From assembly GCF_001513975.1 (NCBI RefSeq), contig NZ_KQ947985.1, forward strand, positions 248,001-312,000: a stretch of DNA of 64,000 nucleotides. Direction: 5' to 3'. Shown piece after piece: positions 28,470 to 36,501 of the stretch (its first letter is position 1; each line of letters begins with the position of its first letter). Source of the DNA: Streptomyces curacoi. GTDB lineage: Bacteria; Actinomycetota; Actinomycetes; Streptomycetales; Streptomycetaceae. A model generated the notes under the pieces. It saw nothing but the letters and a program-made list of their open reading frames with translations. It ran no database searches and was not told where the DNA came from. The position numbers and the translations under genes are program-made.

Positions 28470-28961
28470 ATGACCTACCGCGTCTGTTTCGTCTGCACCG
28501 GCAACATCTGCCGCTCCCCGATGGCCGAGTCCGTCTTCCGCGCGCGCGTCGTGGAAGCCGGGCTCGACGGCCTGGTCGAGGTCGACAGCGCCGGCACCGG
28601 CGGCTGGCACGAGGGTGACCCGGCCGACCCACGCACCGTGTCCGTCCTCGAGGAGCACGGCTACGACAGCGGCCACACGGCGCGGCAGTTCCAGCCGTCC
28701 TGGTTCGCCCGCCTCGACCTCGTCATCGCGCTCGACTCCGGCCACCTCAAGGCCCTGCGCCGCCTCGCGCCCTCGCCGCAGGACGCGGCCAAGGTGCGGC
28801 TGCTGCGTTCCTACGATCCCGCCGCGGGCGACGACCTCGACGTGCCGGACCCGTACTACGGCGGCAGGGACGGCTTCGAGGAGTGCCTCGAGATGGTGGA
28901 GGCGGCCGGCGCGGGCCTCATCGCGGCGGTCCGCGAACAGGTGGAGGGACAGGCGGCATGA
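28470..28961 (+). CDS. ptpA: low-molecular-weight protein-tyrosine phosphatase
   Basis: A 163-residue phosphatase. The P-loop VCTGNICRS holds the nucleophile Cys9 and Arg15, and DVPDPYYGG holds the general acid Asp, so the active site is complete. It removes phosphate from tyrosine residues by a phosphocysteine intermediate. The S. coelicolor counterpart PtpA affects secondary metabolism, as I recall. It sits between a holin-like gene and cystathionine gamma-lyase; its stop overlaps the next start (ATGA), indicating coupled translation. Confidence 0.93.
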   Translation: MTYRVCFVCTGNICRSPMAESVFRARVVEAGLDGLVEVDSAGTGGWHEGDPADPRTVSVLEEHGYDSGHTARQFQPSWFARLDLVIALDSGHLKALRRLAPSPQDAAKVRLLRSYDPAAGDDLDVPDPYYGGRDGFEECLEMVEAAGAGLIAAVREQVEGQAA

Positions 28962-30184
28962 GCGGTACGAATGCGCAAGGACTGTCTTCTTCGCAGGGGC
29001 CGGCTCCTTCGGAGGGACTGCCTCCTTCGCCGGGGCTGTCTTCTTCGCAGGGGCCGGCTTCCGGTGGCGGCGACGGGACGCGCGCGGTGCGGGCCGGACT
29101 GCCCGAGCCGGTCAAGCACGAGCCGGCCCTGCCGGGTCCGGTGTTCGCCGCCCACTACCACCTGCCGGGCGAGCCCACGGGGCCGTACAACTACGGCCGG
29201 GACGAGAACCCGACCTGGACGCACCTGGAGCGGGCCATCGGCGAGCTGGAGGCGCCGGGGGAGGACGGCGCCGAGACGCTGGTCTTCGCCTCGGGCATGG
29301 CCGCCATCTCCTCGGTGCTCTTCTCCCAGCTGCGCGCCGGGGACGCGGTCGTCCTGCCCAGTGACGGCTACCAGGCGCTGCCTCTGACACGCGCGCAGCT
29401 GGAGGCGTACGGCATCGAGGTGCGCACCGCGCCGACCGGCGGGGACGCCCAGCTCGGCGTCCTGGACGGGGCGAAGCTGCTGTGGATCGAGACGCCGTCG
29501 AACCCCAGCCTCGACGTGTGCGACATCCGGCGCCTCGTCGAGGAGGCCCACGCGCGTGGTGCCCTCGTCGCCGTCGACAACACGCTCGCGACGCCGCTCG
29601 GGCAGCGCCCGCTGGAGCTCGGCGCCGACTTCTCGGTGGCCAGCGGCACCAAGCAGCTGACGGGACATGGCGACCTGCTGCTGGGATACGTCACCGGCCG
29701 CGACGCCGAGGCCATGGCCGCCGTACGTCGCTGGCGCAAGATCGTCGGTGCGATCCCGGGGCCCATGGAGGCCTGGCTCGCGCACCGTTCCATCGCCACG
29801 CTCCAGCTGCGTGTGGAGCGGCAGAACGCCAACGCCCTGGCGGTCGCCGAAGCCCTGCGGGACTGGCCCGAGGAGCTCGGGGTGCGCTATCCCGGCCTGC
29901 CGGGCGACCCCTCTTACAAGATCGCCTCGCAGCAGATGCGGCGCTTCGGATGCGTGGTGTCCTTCACGCTGCCCACGCGCGCGCGTGCCGAGCGTTTCCT
30001 GCACGCCCTGCGGCTCGTCGACGACGCGACCAGTTTCGGCGGAGTGCGCTCCACGGCGGAGCGGCGTGGACGCTGGGGCGGCGACGCCGTACCGGAGGGC
30101 TTCATCCGCATGTCGGTCGGTGCCGAGGATCCCGACGACCTGGTGGCGGATGTGCTGCGTGCGCTGGACGAATCGGCTCAGTGA
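28958..30184 (+). CDS. cystathionine gamma-lyase (Cys/Met metabolism PLP enzyme)
   Basis: A 408-residue PLP enzyme of the Cys/Met metabolism family, which cleaves cystathionine to cysteine, ammonia and 2-oxobutyrate. Motifs include YNYGRDENPTW, VFASGMAAISS for PLP phosphate binding, WIETPSNPSLDVCDI, VDNTLATP and SGTKQLTGHGD with the PLP Lys. Related lyases (cystathionine gamma-synthase, methionine gamma-lyase) are hard to exclude. Residues 8-37 are an unusual in-frame 18-base repeat (GLSSSQ/GPAPSE/GLPPSP/GLSSSQ/GPASGG). The ATG overlaps the ptpA stop. A strong hairpin follows. Confidence 0.88.
   Translation: MSGTNAQGLSSSQGPAPSEGLPPSPGLSSSQGPASGGGDGTRAVRAGLPEPVKHEPALPGPVFAAHYHLPGEPTGPYNYGRDENPTWTHLERAIGELEAPGEDGAETLVFASGMAAISSVLFSQLRAGDAVVLPSDGYQALPLTRAQLEAYGIEVRTAPTGGDAQLGVLDGAKLLWIETPSNPSLDVCDIRRLVEEAHARGALVAVDNTLATPLGQRPLELGADFSVASGTKQLTGHGDLLLGYVTGRDAEAMAAVRRWRKIVGAIPGPMEAWLAHRSIATLQLRVERQNANALAVAEALRDWPEELGVRYPGLPGDPSYKIASQQMRRFGCVVSFTLPTRARAERFLHALRLVDDATSFGGVRSTAERRGRWGGDAVPEGFIRMSVGAEDPDDLVADVLRALDESAQ
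28979..29068 (+). repeat. five in-frame 18-base repeats in the lyase N-terminus
   Basis: Five units of 18 bases at 28979, 28997, 29015, 29033 and 29051 encode six-residue Gly/Ser/Pro blocks. Units 1 and 4 encode the same peptide GLSSSQ and differ by one base out of 18. The enzyme core does not need this extension, so it is likely a recent slippage product in a linker. Confidence 0.85.
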
Positions 30185-30226
30185 CCGGGTACGCGCCTGC
30201 GCCCGTCATGTCCGGCTACGTCGAAC

Positions 30227-30265
30227 GGACGGTCCGAGCCTCCCCCCTCGTGGCTCGGACCGTCC
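30227..30265 (+). terminator. hairpin after the ptpA/lyase operon
   Basis: GGACGGTCCGAGCC at 30227-30240 pairs perfectly with GGCTCGGACCGTCC at 30252-30265, 14 pairs with an 11-base loop, 43 bases after the lyase stop. Confidence 0.85.
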
Positions 30266-30414
30266 TCGGTTCCGCGCGCGAAGAACCGCGCGAACAAGGC
30301 TAGTTGACTCTCTGTCAGTGTCCAATCACAGTAGCGACAGCGACCTATCGACATATTTATAGTTGGGCCCTGCCCTGGGGGTGGGGAGAAGGGCGGGAAA
30401 GGGGAGGGTGTGGG

Positions 30415-31320
30415 ATGGATCTGGCCTTGTTGCGCACCTTTGTGACCGTGCACCGGGCCGGCTCCTTCACCCGTGCCGCCGCGCTGCTCGGACTGTCGCA
30501 GCCGGCCGTGACCTCGCAGATACGCACCCTGGAGCAGCAGCTGGGCCGCCCCCTGTTCCTGCGGCAGGCCCGCGGAGTGACACCGACGACCATCGGCGAC
30601 GAACTCGCCCACAAGGCCGCGCCGCATCTCGACGCCCTGGTGGAGATCGCCGAGACGGGTCTCGACGACGAGTCCTCCTTACGGTCCCTGCACCTCGCCG
30701 GCCCTCCTGAGTTCACCGCCGAACGGGCGCTGCCCGCTCTCATCGAGCTGACCGGCGAGGACGGCCAGGGCTTCGCGCTGCGCGCGTCCTTCGGCACCGC
30801 CGAGGAAACCCTGGAGGGGCTGGCCGCCGGGCATCACGATCTGGCCATCAGTACGGCCCGCCCGCGCGGCCCGCTGCTCACGGCGACTCCGCTCTGCGAC
30901 GAGGAGCTTGTCCTCGTGGCCGCTCCGCGCTGGGCCGACCAGATCGGCCCGGAGAAGCCGCACCGCAGGGCGGCGCACCCGCTGGAGGACATCCCGGTGG
31001 TCGAGGTGCACGAGTCCCTGCCGTTCGTCTCCCGTTACTGGGCTTCGGTCTATGACTCCCGTCCTGCCGCTCCGGGCACCGTGATCGTCCCCGACCTGCG
31101 CGCGGTCCTCGCCTGCGCGGTGGCGGGGGCGGGGCTGGCCGTGCTGCCCCGCTACCTGTGCGCGTCCGCCCTGGAACGCGGCGATGTCGTCACCCTGCAC
31201 GATCCGCCAGTGCCTCCGCTTCGGACGTACTTCCTGGTGGTCCGCACCGGCACGCTGGCGATGCCGCACATCGCGCGGGCCCATGAGTGGTTGCTGAGAA
31301 CGGCCTGCGACTGGGCCTGA
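30415..31320 (+). CDS. LysR-family transcriptional regulator containing a TTA codon
   Basis: A 301-residue LysR-type regulator: an N-terminal winged helix (LALLRTFVTVHRAGSFTRAA, then LLGLSQPAVTSQIRTLEQQLG) and a C-terminal effector domain of the periplasmic-binding type. Codon 89 (30679-30681) is TTA for Leu, the only in-frame TTA I found in the window. In Streptomyces TTA needs the developmental tRNA encoded by bldA, so full synthesis should be delayed until later growth. ATG 30415 follows a GGGGAGGG stretch. The stop lies in a 24-base repeat array. Its targets are unknown; a nearby candidate is the ptpA/lyase operon or the downstream Nudix gene. Confidence 0.9.
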   Translation: MDLALLRTFVTVHRAGSFTRAAALLGLSQPAVTSQIRTLEQQLGRPLFLRQARGVTPTTIGDELAHKAAPHLDALVEIAETGLDDESSLRSLHLAGPPEFTAERALPALIELTGEDGQGFALRASFGTAEETLEGLAAGHHDLAISTARPRGPLLTATPLCDEELVLVAAPRWADQIGPEKPHRRAAHPLEDIPVVEVHESLPFVSRYWASVYDSRPAAPGTVIVPDLRAVLACAVAGAGLAVLPRYLCASALERGDVVTLHDPPVPPLRTYFLVVRTGTLAMPHIARAHEWLLRTACDWA

Positions 31321-31440
31321 CGAGCGGCTTCCGACCGGGCCTGACGAGCTCCTCCGCACTGGGGCTGACGCGCTCCTCCTCGCTGGGGCCGAGGAGCGGA
31401 CCCCGACTGGGGCTGACAAGCGGCCTTCCACCGGTCCTGA
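31297..31440. repeat. six 24-base tandem repeats starting at the LysR-gene 3' end
   Basis: Six exact-length 24-base units at 31297, 31321, 31345, 31369, 31393 and 31417. Unit 1 is the last seven codons plus stop of the LysR gene, and five of six units end in TGA (unit 4 ends CGA). Each has CTGGGGC, CCGGGCC or a similar core just before it. The unit is a multiple of three, but the stop in each prevents extension of the protein. Confidence 0.92.
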
Positions 31441-31493
31441 CCAGGCCATCCGCAGCCATCACACCGTGAGCTCGACCGGTGACGTTTCGCGAT

Positions 31494-31507
31494 GTTTCAC
31501 GTGGAAC
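31494..31507. other. degenerate parS-like site
   Basis: GTTTCACGTGGAAC, one mismatch from the consensus at position 11, about 20 bases before the Nudix start codon. Confidence 0.65.
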
Positions 31508-31528
31508 CAGCCGGGCCACATTTCTCCC

Positions 31529-32011
31529 ATGACCGTCCGACCCGTGGTCAAGCGCACCGCCCGCGCCGTTCTCCTGGACGGCGACGATCTGATCCTGATC
31601 AAGCGCACCAAGCCCGGCATGGATCCCTATTGGCTCACTCCCGGTGGCGGGGTCGAGCCGACGGACACGACTGTGGTCGACGCCCTGCACCGCGAGGTGT
31701 ACGAGGAGCTCGGCGCCAAGATCACCGACGTGGTGCCCTGCTTCGTCGACACCGTCGAGCACATAGGCGAGGACGGCGGAGCGACCGGTGTGAAAGTGCA
31801 GCACTTCTTCGTCTGCCACCTGGAGTCCATGGACCCGTCCTTGCGGCATGGGCCCGAGGTGGAGGAACCCATCGGCGAGTACGAGATCGTGCGGGTGCCG
31901 TTCACCCGGGTCGGGATCGCCTCCGTGCATCTCGTGCCGCTGTCGCTGCGGCACTATCTCGACGGGAACATCGAAGGTGTCCGCGCCATGCACGCTCCCG
32001 ACCTGGGGTGA
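31529..32011 (+). CDS. Nudix hydrolase
   Basis: A 160-residue Nudix enzyme. The box GGGVEPTDTTVVDALHREVY then EELGA matches G-x5-E-x7-REUxEExGU, so metal-dependent pyrophosphohydrolase activity on a nucleoside diphosphate linked to some group is expected. The substrate is not predictable. PYWLTPGGGV and HFFVCHLESMDP are the flanking strands. ATG 31529 follows a degenerate parS. No other gene belongs to its unit; it converges with the globin-reductase gene. Confidence 0.87.
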   Translation: MTVRPVVKRTARAVLLDGDDLILIKRTKPGMDPYWLTPGGGVEPTDTTVVDALHREVYEELGAKITDVVPCFVDTVEHIGEDGGATGVKVQHFFVCHLESMDPSLRHGPEVEEPIGEYEIVRVPFTRVGIASVHLVPLSLRHYLDGNIEGVRAMHAPDLG

Positions 32012-32042
32012 CAGCCGGCCGGAAGAACTCCCGGCGAGGAGG

Positions 32043-33740
32043 TCAGCCCTCGGCGGCGACGAGCTCCTCCACCGAGTCATGGCGTATGCGGTCGGACGGA
32101 ATGCCGATGTCCCTCAGCGCGTCCACACCGCTGCGGATCATGCCGGGCGGTCCGGAGACGTAGGCGTCGTACTCGTTCCAGGGCCCGTACTCGCGAATGG
32201 CGTCGGGAAGCTGGAGCAGTCCATGCCGGTCCACCACCGGGCGGACCTCCAGCCAGGGGTGGGCCTGCTGGAGCCTGAGCATCGTGTCGATGTCGTAAAG
32301 GTCATGGTTGGAGCGGGCGCCGTAGAAGACCTCGACCGGTCGCCGCTCGCCGTGCTCGGCGACGTCCTCCACCATTGCCTTGATGGGCGCTATGCCGGTG
32401 CCTCCGCCCACGCAGAGCAGACCGCTGTCGGTGGTGTGGTCCACGGTCATCGAGCCGGCGGGCGGACCGAGCCGGATGATGTCCCCCGGCCGGGCGCGGT
32501 GCACCAACGCGTTGGAGACCCAGCCCGCTGGCACGGCCTTCACATGGAACGTCAGCAGGCCGTCGGAGCGGGGCGCCGAGGCGAAGGAGTAGTGCCGCCA
32601 GATCCGCGGCCACCAGGGTGTCTCCAGGCTTGTGTACTGCCCGGCGAGGAAGGGGTAGGGCTGGTCGGGCCGGACGGTGAGGACCGCGACGTCGGAGGTC
32701 CTGAGTTCGTGGGAGACGACCTCCGCGTACCACCAGGCGGGGGCGCGCAGTTCATCCGCTGCCGCCGCGTCGATCATGACCTGGGAGATCGTCGTGTACG
32801 CCCGTACCCAGGCGGCCTCCGTCTCCCCGTCCCAGACGCTGGAGGCGTACTTGCTCAGCGCGCCGATGAGGCACTCGCCGACCGCCGGGTAGTGCTCGGC
32901 CCGGGTGCCGTACTTCCGGTGGCCGCGGCCGAGGTTCTGCAGATAGTCGACGAGGACAGGGGTGTTGTCGATGTGCTCGGCCGCGGTGAGCAGCGCTTTC
33001 AGCAGCCGGTCGCGCTGGGTGTCCATCGCGGCCGGGAACAGGGAGCGCAGGTCGGGGTGGCGTACGAAGAGCAGCGCGTAGAAGTACGAGGTCACCTTGT
33101 CGGCCACGGGGGCGACCTCGGACATCGTCCGGCGGATCAGGACGGCGTCCGGAGAGGCTGCCGGGGCCGGAGCAGGGCGCTGGGCGGGCACCCGCAGCTG
33201 GGCGGGGGGCGGTGCGAGCGGGGCGAGTCCTGATGTCTCCGGCCGTGCCGTCGTGGCCTGCGGGGAGGAGGCGGGCCGTGCTTGGCCTGCGGTCGGGGCG
33301 GGGGCGGGCGGCGACAGAGCGGGCGATATGTGGCTCGGGGCGGACATGGCGGGGGCCGATAGGGCAGTCGGTGCCCCTTGCTCCGCAGTCGGCGCCCCTT
33401 GCTCCGTGGTCGGTGCCCCTCGTCCCGGGCTCGGTGCCTCTCGTTCCTGGGTCGCCAGCTCCTGGGTCGCCGGCTCCGGGGCCGTTGCGCCGTCGCCCGT
33501 GTGGTGCGCGCCGTCGGGGCCGGCCGTCGTGCCGGGATGTGTGCCGTCGTGCTGGGCCGGCGGGGCCGCGGCGTTGCCCGTCGCCGTCCTGCCGACCGGG
33601 CGCATCGCGGCAAGGCGTCGCCCGTCGGCCGCCTCCTGTTCGCTGCCCGGAGTCGTCACCGGCTTCTTGCGCGGCGTGAACCAGCCGCCCCCGCCGCCGG
33701 AAGTGCCGTTGTCGGCCGACGTGGTGGTCGGAGCGTCCAT
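32043..33740 (-). CDS. globin-FAD/NAD reductase (flavohaemoprotein-like) with long N-terminal extension
   Basis: A 565-residue protein. Residues about 1-200 are Pro/Ala/Thr/Gln-rich and disordered, including heptads such as GAPTAEQ. Residues about 205-330 are a globin: VTSYFYALLFVRHPDL contains the B10 Tyr and RGHRKYGTRAEHYPAVGE the proximal His. Residues about 335-565 are a ferredoxin-NADP reductase-like module with WRHYSFAS for FAD and VGGGTGIAP for NAD(P)H. Flavohaemoproteins convert nitric oxide to nitrate; this one may do so, or act as another haem oxidase. The extension is unusual for the family. ATG 33740 has GAGG upstream. Confidence 0.85.
   Translation of the reverse strand: MDAPTTTSADNGTSGGGGGWFTPRKKPVTTPGSEQEAADGRRLAAMRPVGRTATGNAAAPPAQHDGTHPGTTAGPDGAHHTGDGATAPEPATQELATQEREAPSPGRGAPTTEQGAPTAEQGAPTALSAPAMSAPSHISPALSPPAPAPTAGQARPASSPQATTARPETSGLAPLAPPPAQLRVPAQRPAPAPAASPDAVLIRRTMSEVAPVADKVTSYFYALLFVRHPDLRSLFPAAMDTQRDRLLKALLTAAEHIDNTPVLVDYLQNLGRGHRKYGTRAEHYPAVGECLIGALSKYASSVWDGETEAAWVRAYTTISQVMIDAAAADELRAPAWWYAEVVSHELRTSDVAVLTVRPDQPYPFLAGQYTSLETPWWPRIWRHYSFASAPRSDGLLTFHVKAVPAGWVSNALVHRARPGDIIRLGPPAGSMTVDHTTDSGLLCVGGGTGIAPIKAMVEDVAEHGERRPVEVFYGARSNHDLYDIDTMLRLQQAHPWLEVRPVVDRHGLLQLPDAIREYGPWNEYDAYVSGPPGMIRSGVDALRDIGIPSDRIRHDSVEELVAAEG
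33370..33453 (-). repeat. four in-frame 21-base repeats in the globin-reductase N-terminus
   Basis: Four units of 21 bases at 33370, 33391, 33412 and 33433 (plus strand consensus GGTGCCCCTTGCTCCG), encoding seven-residue blocks like GAPTAEQ and GAPTTEQ. They lie in the disordered leader of the protein. Confidence 0.85.
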
Positions 33741-34152
33741 GGTGTGCCTCGCCTCGAACATCTTTCGGTCGGTCTACGCACTTCCTCGATCGGAAGGTGC
33801 CTGATTCCCCCGCGACGGCTTGCTTTCCCAGTTCGTTGCCGCGACCCGATACGGCCATTCAACCCGTATTCACACTCGTTACGGACATGTAAGGCAAGAG
33901 TGTGACATTGGCCGCAGTGCCCTCACCGCAGCATCCCACCGCGCGTGGGCGCCTCTGCCGCATACCCGAGAATGCGGGTCTTCGATCTCTCCGTCCCGTT
34001 AGGCTGCATTACCTTGCGCTCGATCCGAGTTGGGAGTGTGCATCACAGCTCGGACACGAACCGGAGTCGACCATACCGGCCGCTGCCCCGATCACAAGTC
34101 CCCCCTTCCCCCCTTACGAATTGGGCGAGGGCCGAACGAGCAATTCCTTCAA
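33741..34152. other. intergenic region upstream of the globin-reductase gene
   Basis: A 412-base non-coding stretch with lower GC than the genes. It contains an inverted repeat CACACTC (33871-33877) and GAGTGTG (33898-33904), enclosing TTAC-N6-GTAA at 33879-33892. Such nested symmetry could be an operator for the globin gene. I cannot name the regulator. No coding frame is convincing here. Confidence 0.45.
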
Positions 34153-34785
34153 TTACCCGGCGTTGCGCACCAATTCATAGGCTTCCCACAGATCCATCCC
34201 CATATAAGAGTGGGTGGAGAGCCCGGCCAGATGGCGGTCCGCGTTGACCGCGACGGAGACCGGGACGGCGCCGAACAGGTCCTTGTCCGACAGTGAGTCG
34301 CCATAGGCAATGCAATCGGCCCGCGTCACACCGAACTCCTCACAAAGCCGGTCGGCGATCCGGACCTTGGCCGCGGCGCTGAGAACTCCCGCGGGGTCCA
34401 CAGGCTGGGCGAACGGTACGGCCGGAAAGCGGGAACCGTAGGCCGCGTGCGCGCCCCAGCCTGTCAGTCGCTCCACGAAGAAGGAGGGCGAGAGCGATAC
34501 GACGGCGCAGTAGTCGCCCTGTCCCCTGATCTCCGCCCAGACCTCACGGATCCGGGCCAGCCAAGGAGCGCCCTCGAAGGCGGCCGTCACATGGGCCTCG
34601 GTGAGATCCGCCCAGAGCGCGTGCACCCGCGTCGCATACTCCGGAGGCCCGATCAGCCCCGCCGAGATCTCCCGGTCGAGCGCCACCGTCTGCGCTTCCA
34701 GTCCGAGTTGCCGCGAGATCTCCACGGGGGCGGAAGTGCCGTGCAGGAGCGTGCCGTCGAGGTCGAAGAGGTGGAGTCTCGTCAT
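34153..34785 (-). CDS. HAD-superfamily hydrolase (phosphoserine phosphatase-like)
   Basis: A 210-residue HAD-IB-type phosphatase. Motif I is HLFDLDGTLLHGT, motif II is VVSLSPSFFVE, the Lys of motif III lies in AAAKVRIADRL, and motif IV is YGDSLSDKDLF. The small cap between motifs I and II suits phosphoserine-like or small phosphorylated substrates. ATG 34785 begins directly at the first strand; no strong ribosome binding site is visible. It diverges from the GNAT gene across a gap that contains a parS site. Confidence 0.82.
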   Translation of the reverse strand: MTRLHLFDLDGTLLHGTSAPVEISRQLGLEAQTVALDREISAGLIGPPEYATRVHALWADLTEAHVTAAFEGAPWLARIREVWAEIRGQGDYCAVVSLSPSFFVERLTGWGAHAAYGSRFPAVPFAQPVDPAGVLSAAAKVRIADRLCEEFGVTRADCIAYGDSLSDKDLFGAVPVSVAVNADRHLAGLSTHSYMGMDLWEAYELVRNAG

Positions 34786-34910
34786 GGGCCATGAGGCTAA
34801 TGGGCCCTGCTGTCGGCCCCTTTGCCGGAGATCGGAAACGGTTCGACGATCGCCACGCATCTCGGCGAGCATTCGCCGACCGACTTGATGGACGCTCTGT
34901 GTTCGTCCAT

Positions 34911-34924
34911 GTTTCACGTGAAAC
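34911..34924. other. parS: parS site (exact)
   Basis: Exact GTTTCACGTGAAAC between the divergent HAD and GNAT genes. Confidence 0.95.
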
Positions 34925-35037
34925 ACCCGGCGTCTGTCGGCATGCTGTGCCGGATCGACCATGACATGGCCAAAAGCTCGTACGTCTACCCGGAAACGGC
35001 TGGACGACCAGGGCAGTCGTCAGACAGCCTGACCTGC

Positions 35038-35904
35038 GTGCCGACTCCTTCCCTCGCCGCTCTGCCCATCCGCCGTCTGACGCATCGCGACGTCACCGCC
35101 TGCGCCGACTTGTCCGAGGATCGGGGCTGGCCCCGTGAGGAACACAAATGGGGGTTCCTCCTCACCGCCGGGAAGGGTTACGGCATCGACGACCCGGACG
35201 GTGGGCTCGTCAGCGCCTGTGTCGTCACCGAGTACGGACCTCAGCACCGCCCCGATCTGGGGGCCATCGGCATGGTCCTGGTCGCCGGGCGGCATTCCCG
35301 CCAGGGCATCGGACGCCGGCTGATGCGTCACGTCCTCTCCGCGATGGGCCCGACACCGCTGACGCTGCATGCCACGCCGTACGGCCGACCGCTCTATGAG
35401 GAACTCGGCTTCAAGGTCACCGGCCGGGCGGAGATGCTGCGCGGGCACTTCACGCCCGGCACCTCGGGGTCCGCAGTCGCCACACGTGCGGCCACCGCCG
35501 AGGATCTCAGCATGATCCTCCGGCTCGACGAGGAGGTGTTCGGCGCCGATCGCACGCACATCATCACGCGGCTGCCCGCCTTCGCCGACCAACTGCGCGT
35601 CGCCGAGGAGAACGGGCGGATCATCGGATACGCGGGTGCCTGGCCCAACATGGACACACAGGTCGTGGGCCCGCTGATCGCCCGCGACACGGAGACCGCG
35701 AAGGCACTCATCGCCTCCCTGGCCGCCCACACCGACCGCCCGTTGCGCACCGACATCGACGTACGCCACGAGGAGCTGCTGACCTGGGCGAAGGAGCGCG
35801 GTCTGGTCTCCGTCGCCTTCAACGCCGTCATGACGCACGGCATCTCGGAACTGCCCGGTGACTGGACGCGGCGGTTCGCTCCGCTGACGGTGGCGGCGGG
35901 CTGA
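35038..35904 (+). CDS. GNAT-family acetyltransferase, two-domain
   Basis: A 288-residue protein of GNAT type. The first domain has VAGRHSRQGIGRRLMRHVL, the acetyl-CoA pyrophosphate loop, and YGRPLYEELGF. The second half, from TRAATAEDLSMILRLDEEVF, is another GNAT-like or similar fold without an obvious Q/RxxGxG/A loop, so only one site is likely active. GTG 35038 gives a start close to the fold (VPTPSLAALPIRRL); ATG 34966 would add 24 residues. The acceptor is unknown. A hairpin terminator follows the stop. Confidence 0.8.
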   Translation: MPTPSLAALPIRRLTHRDVTACADLSEDRGWPREEHKWGFLLTAGKGYGIDDPDGGLVSACVVTEYGPQHRPDLGAIGMVLVAGRHSRQGIGRRLMRHVLSAMGPTPLTLHATPYGRPLYEELGFKVTGRAEMLRGHFTPGTSGSAVATRAATAEDLSMILRLDEEVFGADRTHIITRLPAFADQLRVAEENGRIIGYAGAWPNMDTQVVGPLIARDTETAKALIASLAAHTDRPLRTDIDVRHEELLTWAKERGLVSVAFNAVMTHGISELPGDWTRRFAPLTVAAG

Positions 35905-35919
35905 GGCGCTTCAGGGGAA

Positions 35920-35945
35920 ACGCCGGTCCCTTGGGGGACCGGCGT
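35920..35945. terminator. hairpin between convergent GNAT and HbpS-like genes
   Basis: ACGCCGGTCCC at 35920-35930 pairs with GGGACCGGCGT at 35935-35945, 11 pairs with a four-base loop. It lies 16 bases after one stop and 26 from the other, so it can serve both genes. Confidence 0.85.
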
Positions 35946-35970
35946 CTTCCTCGTCGATATGGACGTGTCG

Positions 35971-36393
35971 TCAGGCGAGTGCCTCGACCGCAGCCGCCGC
36001 GAACTGGTGGTCCTGCTCCGGCGCACCGCCGCCGACACCGATCGCGCCGATCAGTCGGCCGTCTCGATGGATCGGCACGCCTCCCGCGATGAACAGCAGC
36101 GGCCGATCGAGCGCGGTGGGCAGCGTGTGGAAGGGGCCACCGGGCTGTACGGCGTCGACGAGATCGGCGGTGGGGGTGTCGAGCTGGAGTGCCGTGTAGG
36201 CCTTGCGGGTGCTGGTCTCCCCGGCGATCAGCACGGCTCGGTCGTTCCGCCGGAACGCGAGCAGATGGCCTCCGGCGTCCAGGACCGTGACGCTGACCGT
36301 CACCCCGGCGGCCTCGGCGGCCCGGTGGGCGGCGGCGACGAGGACGTCGGCGTCCTGGATGGTCAGAGGGGTGACGGCGGTGGCGGTGCTCAT
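35971..36393 (-). CDS. GlcG/HbpS-family (haem-binding-like) protein
   Basis: A 140-residue protein of the GlcG/HbpS family. Characteristic segments are VLVAAAHRAAEAAGV, VTVLDAGGHLLAFRR, RKAYTALQLDTPT and IGAIGVGGGAPEQD. In Streptomyces, the secreted HbpS binds haem and sits next to the SenS/SenR sensor pair; here there is no signal peptide and no such pair, so it is a cytosolic relative whose ligand is unknown. It is read in the same direction as the MFS gene upstream, about 108 bases away. Confidence 0.82.
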   Translation of the reverse strand: MSTATAVTPLTIQDADVLVAAAHRAAEAAGVTVSVTVLDAGGHLLAFRRNDRAVLIAGETSTRKAYTALQLDTPTADLVDAVQPGGPFHTLPTALDRPLLFIAGGVPIHRDGRLIGAIGVGGGAPEQDHQFAAAAVEALA

Positions 36394-36501
36394 GGTGGGG
36401 GTTCTCCTTACGGTGTGGTGCTGAGGTGGACGGCGAAGTGACGGGGGACTGTCACGGAGCCGGATGTGCGGGGGCGGCCCTGACCCCGCACCGGGCTCGG
36501 C

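Noticed and set aside
30304-30360. A specific LysR operator (CTAT...ATAG) and -35/-10 promoter before the LysR gene
   Set aside because: The inverted repeat is short and the -10 element is unclear, so I could not support exact sites.
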